Source: Eublepharis macularius (taxonomy: Eukaryota; Chordata; Lepidosauria; Squamata; Eublepharidae). Taken from it: a stretch of DNA of 64,000 nucleotides. Under the pieces are notes generated by a model. The model was not told where the DNA came from. It saw nothing but the letters and a program-made list of their open reading frames with translations, and did not search any database. Position numbers and translations under genes: made by a program. This document shows positions 1 to 10,129 of this stretch, piece after piece (position 1 is the stretch's first letter; every line of letters begins with the position of its first letter). The stretch covers positions 33,588,001-33,652,000 of the forward strand of contig NC_072806.1 in NCBI RefSeq assembly GCF_028583425.1, given 5' to 3'.

Positions 1-655
1 GCCAGATTTCAGTCCAGGGATGCTCGGTTGATTTTGCATGTGTGCATTTCCCCCTGGCTGATTTAATTGGCTGGGGGAGATCCCCCACCCCCCCTTGAAA
101 GCTCTGCAAAAACCTTCACAAGGAGCTTCCAGAAAAGGGGGGAAAGGTTACCCAAGCAATCAGAGTCCCGGTGCCAAGGAGTCTGCAGTCAATCCTGCTC
201 CGATCTCCCTCGTTCGCCCTTCTGAAAGGGGAGGGGGAGACAGACAGACAGAAATATAGGTCTCTAATCTCCAAAGGGCTTGCCGCTGATCTGCCCCGTT
301 CGCAGATAGCACCGTCTGAGAGGACTTCAAGACTCCAGAGAAACTCCTGGGAGACATTTGGTGATGGCTGTGAGGGAGAAGGAGGAGAGACACGAAGCCT
401 GAGGAACAAGCAACCTCTCCCCAATGGCCCTGCGAAACTCAGAGCTAGAACAGAAACATCGGCCTACACAAAACGTCGGCTCAAGCGTAGATCCAAGATA
501 GACAGCATGACAGCAGCTCTGAGCTGAGCCACAAGCCAGCTTGTCCGGGTGGGGGGAGTGGGGGAAGGAGACCATTAGATAGGAGAAGTTTTACCCTTTT
601 TATTTCTGTTCATTATCATGTACAGAAACTTGAAACATTATCATGCATTAAGCGC
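1..655. other. Unassigned intergenic DNA
   Basis: No repeat family or coding signal recognised. Open frames here are short, overlap on both strands and show no family motif. This is downstream of TBX2, in the direction where TBX4 lies in other vertebrates. Confidence 0.5.
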
Positions 656-1178
656 AGAGTGGTAAGCGGCAGTACTGCAGCCCAAGCTCTGCTCATGACC
701 TGAGTTCGATCCGGGCGGAAGCCGGGTTCAGGTAGCTGGCTCAAGGATGACTCGGGGCCAAGCTACAAGTGACGAATGACACTTGAACCAGAATCACGTG
801 TATTCCTCCCTGTTCACTTGCACTCCACTTGTGCTCCACTTAATCACGTACGGAGGAATACACGTGAGTCTGTTCACATGCTGTTCAAGTGTCATCCATC
901 ACTTGTAGCTTGGCTCTCTGTTCATTTGCCGTTCAAGTGTCATTTGGTACGTGATCAAGTGGAGCGCAAGTAGAGCGCAAGTGAACAGGGAGGAATACAC
1001 ATGAGTCTGTTCACTTGCTGTTCAAGTGTCATTCGTCGCTTGTAGCTTGGGTCTCAGCCTTCCATCCTTCCGAGGTCGGTAAAATGAGTGCCCAGTTTCC
1101 TGGGGGTAAAGTGTAGATGACTGGGGAAGGTAATGGCAAACCATTCCGTAACAAAAGTCTGCCAAGAAAACTGGAAAT
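656..1178 (+). repeat. tRNA-derived SINE, split by a later insertion
   Basis: The left part (656-753) has a Pol III A-box-like start (gtggtaagcggcag) and a B-box (gagttcgatcc). The right part resumes at about 1053 with ctcagccttccatccttccgaggtcggtaaaatg and runs through the SINE body ending near gtctgccaagaaaac. The element between (754-1052) is a separate palindromic repeat. A tRNA-headed SINE of this kind is widespread in reptiles; the family name is not asserted. Confidence 0.75.
754..1052. mobile_element. Palindromic element, family C (GGGCCAAGCTACAAGTGACG ends), nested in SINE
   Basis: The left end (ggggccaagctacaagtgacg) and right end (cgtcgcttgtagcttgggt) are inverted copies. The interior contains inverted blocks around gaacagggaggaatacac. 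An internal end-like block near 890-918 suggests two elements joined or a tandem duplication. The SINE target ctc appears on both sides, so any target duplication is short (about 3 bp). No transposase is encoded, so it is non-autonomous. Confidence 0.7.
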
Positions 1179-1434
1179 GTTTGAATCAAAATTGGGGGAG
1201 CCACAACAATGGCCAGCAACCCTGAATTATAACGCTGGAATTATAATCCCAATCATTCCTGCGCTTGCGATTTTTAAGCCTCCGGCTCCGCTACTGTATT
1301 TTGAGAATACAGCAACAGACACCTCTGCTATAAAATATGTATTAATGAAAGAAACCATTTACCAGCTCCAGGTAAACCTGAAGATGTGTAAAGAAAGACC
1401 AGCTCTTCTCTCTACAGCCACACTGGTTTGCAGG

Positions 1435-2064
1435 TAGGGATGCCAGACCCCCACTGGGGACAGGGGATCCCCTGCCCCCGCCCCCACACCCTGCCCCTGC
1501 TTACCTCATGTGCGTTCTCCTGCTGCATGATCCCCTGCGATGCTGCCACCCAGATCAGGCCCATTTTGGCCTGGATCGGGGCCGCTGCAGAGCGCAGGAG
1601 TGCTCCTGCCCTCCACAGGGGCCCAAAATGCGCCTGTTTTGGCCCAGATCAGACTCGTTTCGAGCCCATTTTGGCACAGATCGGGCCTGTTTTGAGTTGC
1701 TGCAGCGCACGGGAGCACTTCTGCGCTCTGCAGTGGCCCAAAACGTGCCCATTTTTGCCTGGATCAGGCCCATTTCGGGCCACTGTGGAGCACAGGAGCG
1801 CTCCTGCGCTTTGCAGCAGCTCAAAATGGGCCCGATCAGCGCCAAAACAGGCCCGATCTGGGCCGTAACTGGCACATTTGGGGCCCCTGCAGAGTGTGGC
1901 CATGCGCCCACAGGCTGCATGATAACGTCCCTTCCCAGAAGTGACGTCATCACGCTTGCGGGGGTGCATGCACGCTTTGTGCACACGCACCCACACACAC
2001 CAAACCAGGTAAGTGCCAGGCCCTCATTCCCCCGCCGGGAGATGGAGGGGGCCTGGCAACCCTA
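1435..2064. mobile_element. Non-autonomous hAT-like element (TAGGGTTGCCAG ends)
   Basis: The terminal inverted repeats are TAGGGATGCCAG on the left and CTGGCAACCCTA on the right. Both sides carry the same 8-bp duplication tttgcagg (1427-1434 and 2065-2072), the length typical of hAT transposons. The interior is GC-rich and built of repeated blocks around cccattttggcc and gctctgcag in both orientations. The long frames across it reflect this composition and are not genes. Confidence 0.8.
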
Positions 2065-2482
2065 TTTGCAGGATAACATATTCCTGAGGACTGCAGTCAA
2101 ACCAGCAGAAATGGAAAGCAGCCTCTGCAAACCCCCCAGAGTTATAAGCTACTGCCAATCTACCATAAAGCAACAGCTGAAATACAGCAAGGAGACAAGA
2201 GTGCTGCCATCACCAGCCGCCTGGGTAGGGATATCTTACAGAGAATTCTCAACACCCTCAACGAACTACAATTTCCAAGATTCTTTGGGAGGAACCTATG
2301 GAAGTTAAAATGGTATGAATCCAACCTACATTTACGTACAGTGTAAACAGGAGTAACGCCATGTTCATCTCTTATTACTCCCATATCTCCTTATATTCCC
2401 CTCCGTTTGTCAACTTCAGATTTCAAGCTCCTTGGGGAAGGACCTGTCCAAATCAAATAAAATCAATATACAACATGCATGT

Positions 2483-2680
2483 AGAGTTGCCAGCTCTAGG
2501 TTGGGAAATTCCTGGAGATTTGGGGGGTGGAGCCTGGAGAGGGCAGGGTTTGGGGGGGCGGACCTCAGTGGGGTATAATACCATAGAGTCCTCCCTCCAA
2601 ACCAGCCATTTTCTCCAGGGCAACTGATCTCTGTGGCCTGGAGATCGGTTATAATTCCGGGAGATCTCCAGCCTGGTATT
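2483..2680. repeat. Short GGTTGCCAG-type interspersed repeat, 3' end eroded
   Basis: Shares gttgggaaattcctggagat, then tggggtataataccatagagtcc, then ctccagg with the copies at 6445, 21366 and, inverted, 29275. Better copies start with ggttgccag and end with ctggcaaccc, which resembles the hAT-like ends at 1435 and 42483. It is probably a related non-autonomous DNA element. Confidence 0.7.
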
Positions 2681-2689
2681 TTAGTTTTC

Positions 2690-3508
2690 CTCTATGTGTA
2701 ACAAACAGAAAGGCAGTACTTGTACTAAAGGTTTCCAAACTAATTGATGCTGGGAAATTACTTTGCTGTCTCCTTCTATCTTCTATGCAATGTTATTTTG
2801 GTTGAAATGCTGCTGAATTTTGCAGCCCCACTGCTTCAGTATTAAAATTCCCAATGCATTTTTATTTTCTCACATATGCAACTTCAGCTTGTCTTTACCC
2901 TCATGCCATTTTCTGTCCCCTTTCAGATTTTTCCCTGAAAATTTGCAGCATTTTAAATGTTATGTAAAAGGCAAAAGATTTCTGCTATCTGAAGAAAAAC
3001 CAGCATTTTAAATGTTGTCTCTATCAATTGCAAAGGAATTGCATCTAATATGCTGCATAAATAACATTAAAATGCTGTAAAAGAAACAGATGAACTGGGA
3101 ACCCCAATGATGGAAGTAGGTGAAACAAAACAGCAACTCACAAAAAGCAAAGAGAAATAAATAAGTGCATTTTTTGCACATCGCTAGAGCTTACTCTAAA
3201 GGAAAGCCACCCACTTGAGAGTTCAGCAGCACACAGAAGCCTCTGTGTTACCACTTTAAGAGAGCATTTACAGAAATGTATATGTTCAGTCAACTTTCCC
3301 CCCCCCCCATCACCACACACACACACAAGAACATCATAAGATCTGATCTACAAATAACATAGAATAAAGTAGAAGAGTTCTGGACTGGACTGCAACAGAC
3401 TGCAAATGTAATATTTTTAACGGCTTCTCTACATTTCTTTTTAAAAAGCTCTTTCCATGAACCAAATTATCCCATCAGAGAGAAAAGTTCAACATAGCTA
3501 TCAGCCTG
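2690..3508. other. Unassigned intergenic DNA
   Basis: AT-rich sequence with no recognised repeat except a C-run/CA tract near 3298-3328. No credible coding signal. Confidence 0.5.
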
Positions 3509-3720
3509 GGTCGATTCCAGACGACTAACCTGAAAGCGCTGCATGCCGCCATGTTCCGGATCGCGACGGGGAAAACGCGAAATATCGCGTTTTCTCACGC
3601 GAGTTTGGCGCGACATTGCACCAAACTCGCACAAGAAAACGCGATATTTCGCATTTTCCCCGTCGCGATCCGGAACATGGCGGCATGCAGCGCCTTCAGG
3701 TTAGTTGTCTGGAATCGGCC
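3509..3720. mobile_element. CpG-rich 212-bp fold-back element
   Basis: The ends ggtcgattccagac and gtctggaatcggcc are inverted copies, and nearly the whole element (arms of roughly 90 bp) is a near-perfect inverted repeat around a centre near 3605-3620. The arms contain gcatgccgccatgttccgg, then atcgcgacgggg, then aaaacgcgaaatatcgcg. CpG density is far above the flanks. No clear target duplication was found, so the superfamily is open. Confidence 0.75.
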
Positions 3721-3764
3721 TTGGTCTCCTACACAGGCAGAGAACATCTGGCATAGGGAGGGCT

Positions 3765-4007
3765 GGTATTGTGTAGTGGTTAAGATGCTGGACAAGGACC
3801 TGGGACAACCAGGGTCAAATCCCTCGCTTGACCATGGAAGCCCACCAGTCCCCGTCCCATCAGGGCCCGTCAGTCGCTCAGCCCAACCCACCCTCACAAG
3901 GTGGTTGTTGTGGGGAGTTAAGTGGAGGAGGTGGGGACAATGCAAAAGCCGCTTTGAGTCCGTGTTCAAGGATAAATGTCGGATAAGCATCAAAGGAAAG
4001 CTGGATT
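3765..4007 (+). repeat. tRNA-headed SINE
   Basis: An A-box-like tgtagtggttaagatgctgg and a B-box-like gggtcaaatccc are spaced as in tRNA-derived SINEs. The 3' part contains the ccctcacaaggtggttgttgtgggg body and ends near gataaatgtcggat. It abuts the BovB fragment. Confidence 0.65.
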
Positions 4008-4830
4008 AGATCTAGAAGAAAGTGGAGTGAAAATTGAAGGGACAATTTGAAATATGCAGATGGAACCACGTTACTGGAAGAAAATAGTGGAGAGACCTGA
4101 AACAACTACAGATGAAGTTAATAGCACCAAAGCAGGATTACAGCTGAACATCAAGAAGACAAAAATAATGACTGTTGAGGAATTACACAATTTTAAAGTT
4201 GACAATGAGGAAATTGAAATTGGCCAAGATTTTCTATTCCTTGGTTCAATCATCAACCCAAAAGGAGACTGCAATGAAGAAACCAAAAGAAGATTGAGAC
4301 TTGAAAGAGCAGCTGTGAGGGAGCTAGAGAAGATCCTTAAAGATAAAGATGTCTCTCTGGGAGCCAAGATCAAGATAATCCAAACTATGGTATTCCCCAT
4401 TGCCATGTATGGATGTGAAAGTTGGTCAGTGAAGAAAGTTGACAGGAAGAAAATGGATTCATTTGAAATGTGGTGCCGGATTTTGCGGATACCGTGGATA
4501 GCCAAAAAGACAAATAAGTGGGTACTAGATCAAATCAAGCCTGAATTCTCCCTAGAAGCTAAAATGACAAAACCGAGGGTGTCATACTTCAGTCACATTA
4601 TGAGAAGACAAGATTCTCTGGAAAAGTCAATAATGCTAGGAAAAGCAGGAGGCTGTAGGAAAAGAGGAAGACCCAATGCGAGATGGCTTGACTCAATCAA
4701 AGAAGCCACGTCCTCCAGTTTGCAGGCTCCGAGCAAGTCTGTTAATGATAGGACGTTTTGGAGGTCTTTCATTCATAGGGTCCCGCCATAGGTCGGAGGT
4801 GACTTAACGACACATAACACACACACTTTC
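4008..4830 (+). mobile_element. BovB (RTE-clade) LINE, 5'-truncated
   Basis: The frame at 4054-4791 encodes the C-terminal part of an RTE/BovB reverse transcriptase: LNIKKTK near 4137, MVFPIAMYGCESW near 4388, SLEAKMTK near 4551, and a basic RKRGRPNARWLDS tail near 4660. The YxDD catalytic segment is degraded here (compare the copy at 21590). The 3' tail (cataggtcggaggtgactta, then acgacacataacacac) is the BovB-type end. BovB is abundant in squamates. This copy lacks its 5' half and is dead. Confidence 0.88.
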
Positions 4831-4834
4831 TCAT

Positions 4835-5460
4835 GCAACGGCGCATTCCAAAATATGCTGCTCTTCATATTCACACTCCTGCAATTTGAAATGGTAAAGC
4901 CTGTATTGTACCACCTCATTCTGTATAACATATAGAAGGGATTTAAGGAAACAAGTGTGTCGCCTGGAAAATTTTACATCTGACCAGAAATCTAACAAGT
5001 GTTAAAATTCTTGTCTCTGTGTGGTGTAAACTTGATCCACTTATCGAGCAGATACAGAAATGAATTACCATCTGGGAAATCATAATCTGTATTTGTCCTA
5101 GAGCTGATTTCAAAAGACCTTCGGTTGCTTTTGAGCTCATTTTGATAACAAACAGAATTGATGTAGGGTGTGCACAGACATGCAAACAAATCAAAATCGG
5201 GTTCAGCCCGACTTCCTGTTCCCACAGCCTTTGCAATCTGTTTGAAAGAAATATTGGCCAGCAAATCAAATGCTGATTCAATAGATTGTCTTGCTCCTCT
5301 TGCTATGTCTGCCTTATTTGTAAAATGGTTTTAAAAGCATCTCATGAGTGCTTTATTCAATTCAGATTCATGGGGGGAGGGGCACAGAATAAATTTAAAG
5401 TATTAAAAAACTGCATTGAAGGAGGAAGTAGATTAGTGACTTTACTGGTTCCAGCCAGTC
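4835..5460. other. Unassigned intergenic DNA
   Basis: No recognised repeat or gene. It ends at the target site of the Penelope-like element. Confidence 0.45.
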
Positions 5461-5544
5461 AGTCCTATGCAGTGTATTGTCGAAGGCTTTCACGGCCGGA
5501 GAACGATGGTTGTTGTGGGTTTTCCGGGCTGTATTGCCGTGGTC

Positions 5545-5612
5545 TTGGCATTGTAGTTCCTGACGTTTCGCCAGCAGCTGTGGCTGGCATCTTCAGGGGT
5601 GTAGCACCAAAA
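5545..5612 (-). ncRNA. Hammerhead-ribozyme-like motif in Penelope left end
   Basis: On the minus strand CTGAAGA (5590-5596) is followed by a stem pairing GCCAGC with GCTGGC, then GAAACGTC (5562-5569). The self-complementary ACGT would form helix III only in a dimer. The base before CTGAAGA is C here instead of T, weakening helix I, so this copy is probably degraded. Confidence 0.6.
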
Positions 5613-5989
5613 GACAGAGATACTGGACAACACTTCCAACTACTTTGTCAGACTGCACAGGGAAGCCATTGAAATTCACAAGCATAAGCAAAACTTCAAC
5701 AGGAAAGAAGAAACCTTAAGAATGAATAGAGCATGGTTTCCAGTCCTGAAAAACACCAGACTAACAAAATAATCTACATCCTACAATAGCCCTGCAGAGA
5801 AGATTAGCACATCAAGTACCAATCCATATGCAAAAGAACCTCCTCAGGATACAGTGAAGCCTCCCGCCATTAGCATTCCACACCCTGGGAAACTCTTACA
5901 GGATGACTCAGCTCAACCCCACCCCTCCTGAGTAGATACAAAGGACCTACATCTTTCCCACACTGTGACGCTGAGAGACCTCTGTCTTT

Positions 5990-6055
5990 TGGTGCTACAC
6001 CTCTGAAGATGCCAGCCACAGCTGCTGGCGAAACGTCAGGAACTGCAATGCCAAG
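5990..6055 (+). ncRNA. Hammerhead-ribozyme-like motif in Penelope right end
   Basis: The CTGAAGA core is at 6003-6009. Helix II is GCCAGC pairing with GCTGGC. GAAACGTC is at 6030-6037, with predicted cleavage after 6037. Helix I pairs CCT before the core with AGG after the cleavage site, and TTGG further upstream can pair with CCAA further downstream. One unpaired base follows CTGAAGA. Hammerheads with a minimal helix III are known from Penelope-like elements; activity here is inference. Confidence 0.65.
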
Positions 6056-6137
6056 ACCACGGCAAGACAGCCCGGAAAACCCCCAACAACCATAGTCCTA
6101 TGCAGTGTAAGCTTTTGCTGCAAATAAGACGAACTGC

Positions 6138-6139
6138 GC

Positions 6140-6194
<55 letters not shown>
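6138..6194. repeat. (CT)n(CA)n microsatellite
   Basis: A run of CT dinucleotides followed directly by a run of CA dinucleotides. Confidence 0.97.
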
Positions 6195-6195
<1 letters not shown>

Positions 6196-6420
6196 CTTGA
6201 TCTGGGAGAGAAGATTACATAAGAGCAGCATAGCTGGATTAGACTGCGGGTCAGTTAAGTCCAGCATCTTGTCTCCCACATTGACCAACCAGATGCCCCC
6301 AGAAAGCCTACAAGCCCACCCTCTCCATTGTTGCCTATTGGCCAAACACAACAGGTCCACTCAGCCACCACAGATGACTGATGGCCCTTTTTCAATGGAT
6401 CTAGTCCAATTTTAAACCCA
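6195..6420 (+). repeat. SINE/LINE-derived interspersed repeat fragment
   Basis: Contains a form of a common reptile repeat: acataagagcagcatagctgg, then attagactgcgggtcagttaa, then gtccagcatcttgtctcccac. Resembles the tail of tRNA-headed SINEs; the exact family is uncertain. Confidence 0.5.
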
Positions 6421-6444
6421 TCAGCACAAGTGGCAGTGAGGGCT

Positions 6445-6655
6445 GCCAGGTCCAGGTTGGGAAATTCCTGGTGATTTGGGGGGTGGAGCTTGGGGAGGGC
6501 AGAGTTTGAGGAAGGGAGGGGCCTCAGTGGGATATAATGCCATAGAGTTCACGCTTCAGAGCAGCCATTTTCTCCAGGGGAACTGGTATCTGTTGCCTGA
6601 AAATCAGTTGTAATTCCAGGAGATCTCCAGCTACCACCTGGAGGCTGGCAACCCT
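6445..6655. repeat. GGTTGCCAG-type repeat, near full length
   Basis: Runs from gggctgccaggtccaggttg to cacctggaggctggcaaccc, with complementary ends (about 210 bp). Same family as the copies at 2483, 21366 and 29275. No clear target duplication seen. Confidence 0.75.
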
Positions 6656-6659
6656 GTAC

Positions 6660-7930
6660 CCACCTGAAACTTCCCTTGTATAGAAACCATTCAGCAAACC
6701 AAGGCAGCTCAACCACTAGGCAGAAAGCAGCCCTGCTTGGCCAGAAGGTTTTATCTAGGTTATTTAAGGGAAATTTAAAACTGCACTGTGGTATGTGGTT
6801 GCAACGCGTGCACAGGGCACACCACTCCATCAAAATGGTGCATTTTTCATGCACAAGTGCAGGTGCTCTATTGCTTAGAGACACATTTAGAAGCTGATAG
6901 GGAATGGGAAAAATGCTTCAGAAATAGGAATTGCACAGCCTGCATGCAGAAGGGTGCTCTGTTCAAGCTAATACAACTTCGGCTGGACTTAGATTTTTGC
7001 TCTGCACAGATCTTCTGGAATTGGGCACTCACACACCCCAAGCAGCACATGTTGTGTATGGTCACATACTGAAAGGGGAAACATCCTGAATATTGTGATG
7101 CTGTGAAAGTTGTCCATTATTCACTGCAGCATTATACCTTAACCATATTATGGGGGGAAGGAGAGGGAGGGACAAGAAAGAATCACATTTTCTTCCCTGC
7201 TGTCAGATAAACCGAGTCCTACATTTAACCCGGCCTAAATGAGGATTAAAGTGCAGTCATACGACTAGGACTTTTTCTTTTGGTGCATTTGTGCAAGTCT
7301 AACAATATGAAGTGATGTCCAAATGGACACATCGTGGCCGGGTGGAATTTGGGGAACAATGGTAGGAAGATCTGAGTGCATTGAAGACTAGTACGTGCCC
7401 CCTAGTGGTGAGATTGTCAACATTCCCAATGGACTCTTCGTTATTTTATTTTATAAAACAGATTTGGCAGACAGAGGCAGGCAGTGAACACTGCTAAATA
7501 CCAGGTGTTGCACTGCCCACCAGCACCTGGCTGGCTCTATCTGGAACCAGAATGGCAGGCTAAATGGATCCTTGCTGTGATTCAACAAGACAGTCCTTAT
7601 TAGCCATGCCAGATATAGCTTGAAAGAGGCAGTCTACCTCTGAGTAATGGCTGCTTAAGGCAAATGAGAGGGGGGGGGGCTTTTTGCTTTCCTGCTCCAA
7701 TTTCCTGGAAGCAGGGTGCTGGATTAAAGAGGCTCTTGGCCTGTTGGTGCAGTAACACATCTGTGGTTCGCTTCAGCAAGGCTCTGCTCACTTCTGCAGA
7801 TAAAATTCTGAACTCCATAGTCAGTCCTGGCTGCTCTTGCGGCATTAACAACTGGCATGCTGCATTTCATCTGCCTGAAGGGAAGATTGTATTAAGAATG
7901 TACGACAGTTATTCGTTCATTTTATTTTAC
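6660..7930. other. Unassigned intergenic DNA
   Basis: No recognised repeat, RNA gene or coding signal. Confidence 0.45.
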
Positions 7931-7934
7931 TGCA

Positions 7935-8115
7935 TTTAAACTCTGCCTTTCCCCCCAAAGCTGCTTACATGGTTCTCTTCCATTTGATCCTCCCAACTCT
8001 GTGAGATAGGTGAGGCTGAGAGTCTGGCACTGGCCCAAGTTCACCCAGTGAGTTTCCATGGCAAAGTGAGATTCAGAATTGGGCCGCCCAGATCTACCAC
8101 ACTGGGTCTCTGGGT
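7935..8115 (-). repeat. MIR/L2-like SINE or LINE tail
   Basis: Read on the minus strand it has the core-SINE pattern (ctcactgggtgaacttgggcc, later ctcacctatctcacagag) found in reptile tRNA-headed SINEs. Head not identifiable. Confidence 0.5.
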
Positions 8116-8119
8116 ATGA

Positions 8120-10000
8120 GAAGTTGGATCACGTTCTATTTCCACCTGATTTCTCTAGGAAGTCCACAAACAGGCACTCCCTTGCAGCTAGTCCCCAGCT
8201 TCCATTACTCAGAGGGAGACTGTTCTTGTGCATGAAGGTTCCATTTAGATATGTTTAATATCCATTAGAGACCAATTCCCTTCCATGAATTGGTCTATTC
8301 CTTAAAAAAATATTCTGAGCTGGGTCATCATCACCATCTCTCTTATGCACTTGCTTAATTTATTTAGGATTCCCTTGTAGATTGGGGGTAGCTAATATCT
8401 CACCTCTGCCACAAACTTTAGTGGCTGTAGGTAAACTTTGAACCTCAGCAACTCCTTCCTCCCCCATTTGCAAGATGCAGAAAATAATATTGACCTATCC
8501 CAGATGGCTGTTTTAAGGACCACAGCAATGTGAGGTCTGTGAAGGGCTTTGATTTAATTCTTCAGTGCTGTTTTAAGACACTCCAATTGTGTTAACTCCT
8601 GTGTCAGCATTGCATATTCTAAATGAGCAGTGTTTATTCTTTATGCAGTCATATATGTTTAGATATAATAACAGTATCATTGTTTTTGTTTTTAAAAAGA
8701 AAGATGCCAGTACTCATGATGTTCTCCCCTCTCAACCCAAGTCCCAAATGCCCAATAGGTGCCAGTACTCCATAAAGAGGTGCCAGGACTCTGGGCTGGT
8801 ACATTCCCCCTGAAAAAAACTCTGAAAATTACAATTTGATCATTTATTTTTGAAAGCGTGGTCCTACCACCCTGGAGTTTAATATTGGGCGACATCTGGT
8901 GGTAATTTGTGGGATTGCTTAACAATTCTTCCTACCCCTTTTAGAATTCCAAGATTGTAACAGGGCTGGAGTTAAAAACGGAACATAGACAAAATACTTA
9001 AAAAAAAAAACTCACCTTTGCAAATGAGAATTTCACAGTTGAACCCTATTTTTGCAAACTAGGCATTTAAATCAGGAACAGATTATCTACAGGATATAAA
9101 CATGCAACCTTCTTTTCAAAGGCTGCCAAACAGGTTTTCAATTATTCAAGTGTGGAACAATCATTGCTGAATGGCTTTTATATAGATGGATCAGCAGCCA
9201 AATAAAACAAGTTTTTAAAAATAAAGATGAAATCAGGTTTATCTTCTCCTAGGGAATCAAGAGAGATCTTTACACAGAACAGACAGTAAACTCACGCTCC
9301 CTAGCTTCCCCCTGCTTTATGATCTTAGATGGGGAGGGCATGTTTTCCTCTCTCCCCTGGGGCTGGGAGTCTGGAAGTTTGAAAACTGCACCTTCTCAAG
9401 CATCAAGTCCATCACAGTCATGTTGGGACGTGAAGTTTGCTTCTTTCTGGGGTCCCACATGCAAAAGTTCGTGGGAATTCCTGTTTGATCTCGGAAGCAT
9501 ATACCATGAATTAAGGGTCTTGAAAGAATGACACACATCCCCACATCACTAGCCTTTAGAAAAAACTTAAATAAACCCAGAAGTCCCCGCCTTTGCAACA
9601 TCCTGTCCCCAAACCAAGATGAAGCAAACATTGTATTCTCTCCTCTGATAATAAACTTTGTATTTCAATCTAGATATATTTTCCTGCATTTTAAAAAAAT
9701 CCATCAAAGCAAGGGGCGAGGGGGTGGTCTTCATCATGTCTGGATGGCTCCCAGAGGGTGGGAAGGAGTTTGTGCTGCTCGAGTCCCAAATTGGGAAAGA
9801 CCAACCCCTCGACTACTCTATCTTTGTGTGGGGCATCCAAGAATGACAGAAGCAGCTTGAGGGAGCAGACTTAGAAGTGTGCAACTCCACTTAGAATGGA
9901 AATGCTAAACAAATCTTAAACTATTTAATAACCAGGAAGCATCAGTATTCTGAATCGGAACCGCATGAATACAGACAGACAAGGTGGCCAAGAGCCACCA
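8120..10000. other. Unassigned intergenic DNA
   Basis: No family recognised. The small frame at 9658-9846 has no identifiable domain and is not treated as a gene. Confidence 0.45.
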
Positions 10001-10004
10001 TTTC

Positions 10005-10125
10005 ATCTATTTATTTATTTAGTACTATTTATAGTCCCCCTTCCTTACTGAGACTCAAGGCAGATTACACAGTGCAGGCCAATACAATCAACAGCTAGTA
10101 CAGTTCAGTATTCAGTAAAGAATAC
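10005..10125 (-). repeat. LINE 3'-end fragment
   Basis: The tttatttatttagtactatttatagtccccc then gagactcaaggcagattaca pattern is a common reptile LINE 3' end in reverse orientation. Family uncertain. Confidence 0.45.
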
Positions 10126-10129
10126 AATG

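Larger units (their letters stand above)
5477..6093 (+). mobile_element. Penelope-like element fragment with inverted terminal segments
   Basis: A 16-bp direct repeat agtcctatgcagtgta flanks the insertion (5461-5476 and 6094-6109), consistent with a variable-length duplication from target-primed insertion. The two ends (5477-5610 and 5995-6093) are inverted copies. Between them, about 5641-5772 encodes NTSNYFVRLHREAIEIHKHK, then NFNRKEE, then NRAWFPVL and a stop. I read this as the end of the GIY-YIG endonuclease domain of a Penelope-like reverse transcriptase. The reverse transcriptase domain itself is absent. Each terminal segment holds a hammerhead-like core. Confidence 0.8.

Noticed and set aside
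656..753. tRNA gene
   Set aside because: A- and B-boxes are present but embedded in a SINE body; no cloverleaf is intact.
1508..2308. 266-codon open frame on the plus strand
   Set aside because: It runs through a hAT-like element made of repeated GC-rich blocks; low-complexity, with comparable frames on the other strand.
9658..9846. Frame with MSGWLPEGGKEFVLLESQ
   Set aside because: No recognisable domain, no splice context and too short to support.
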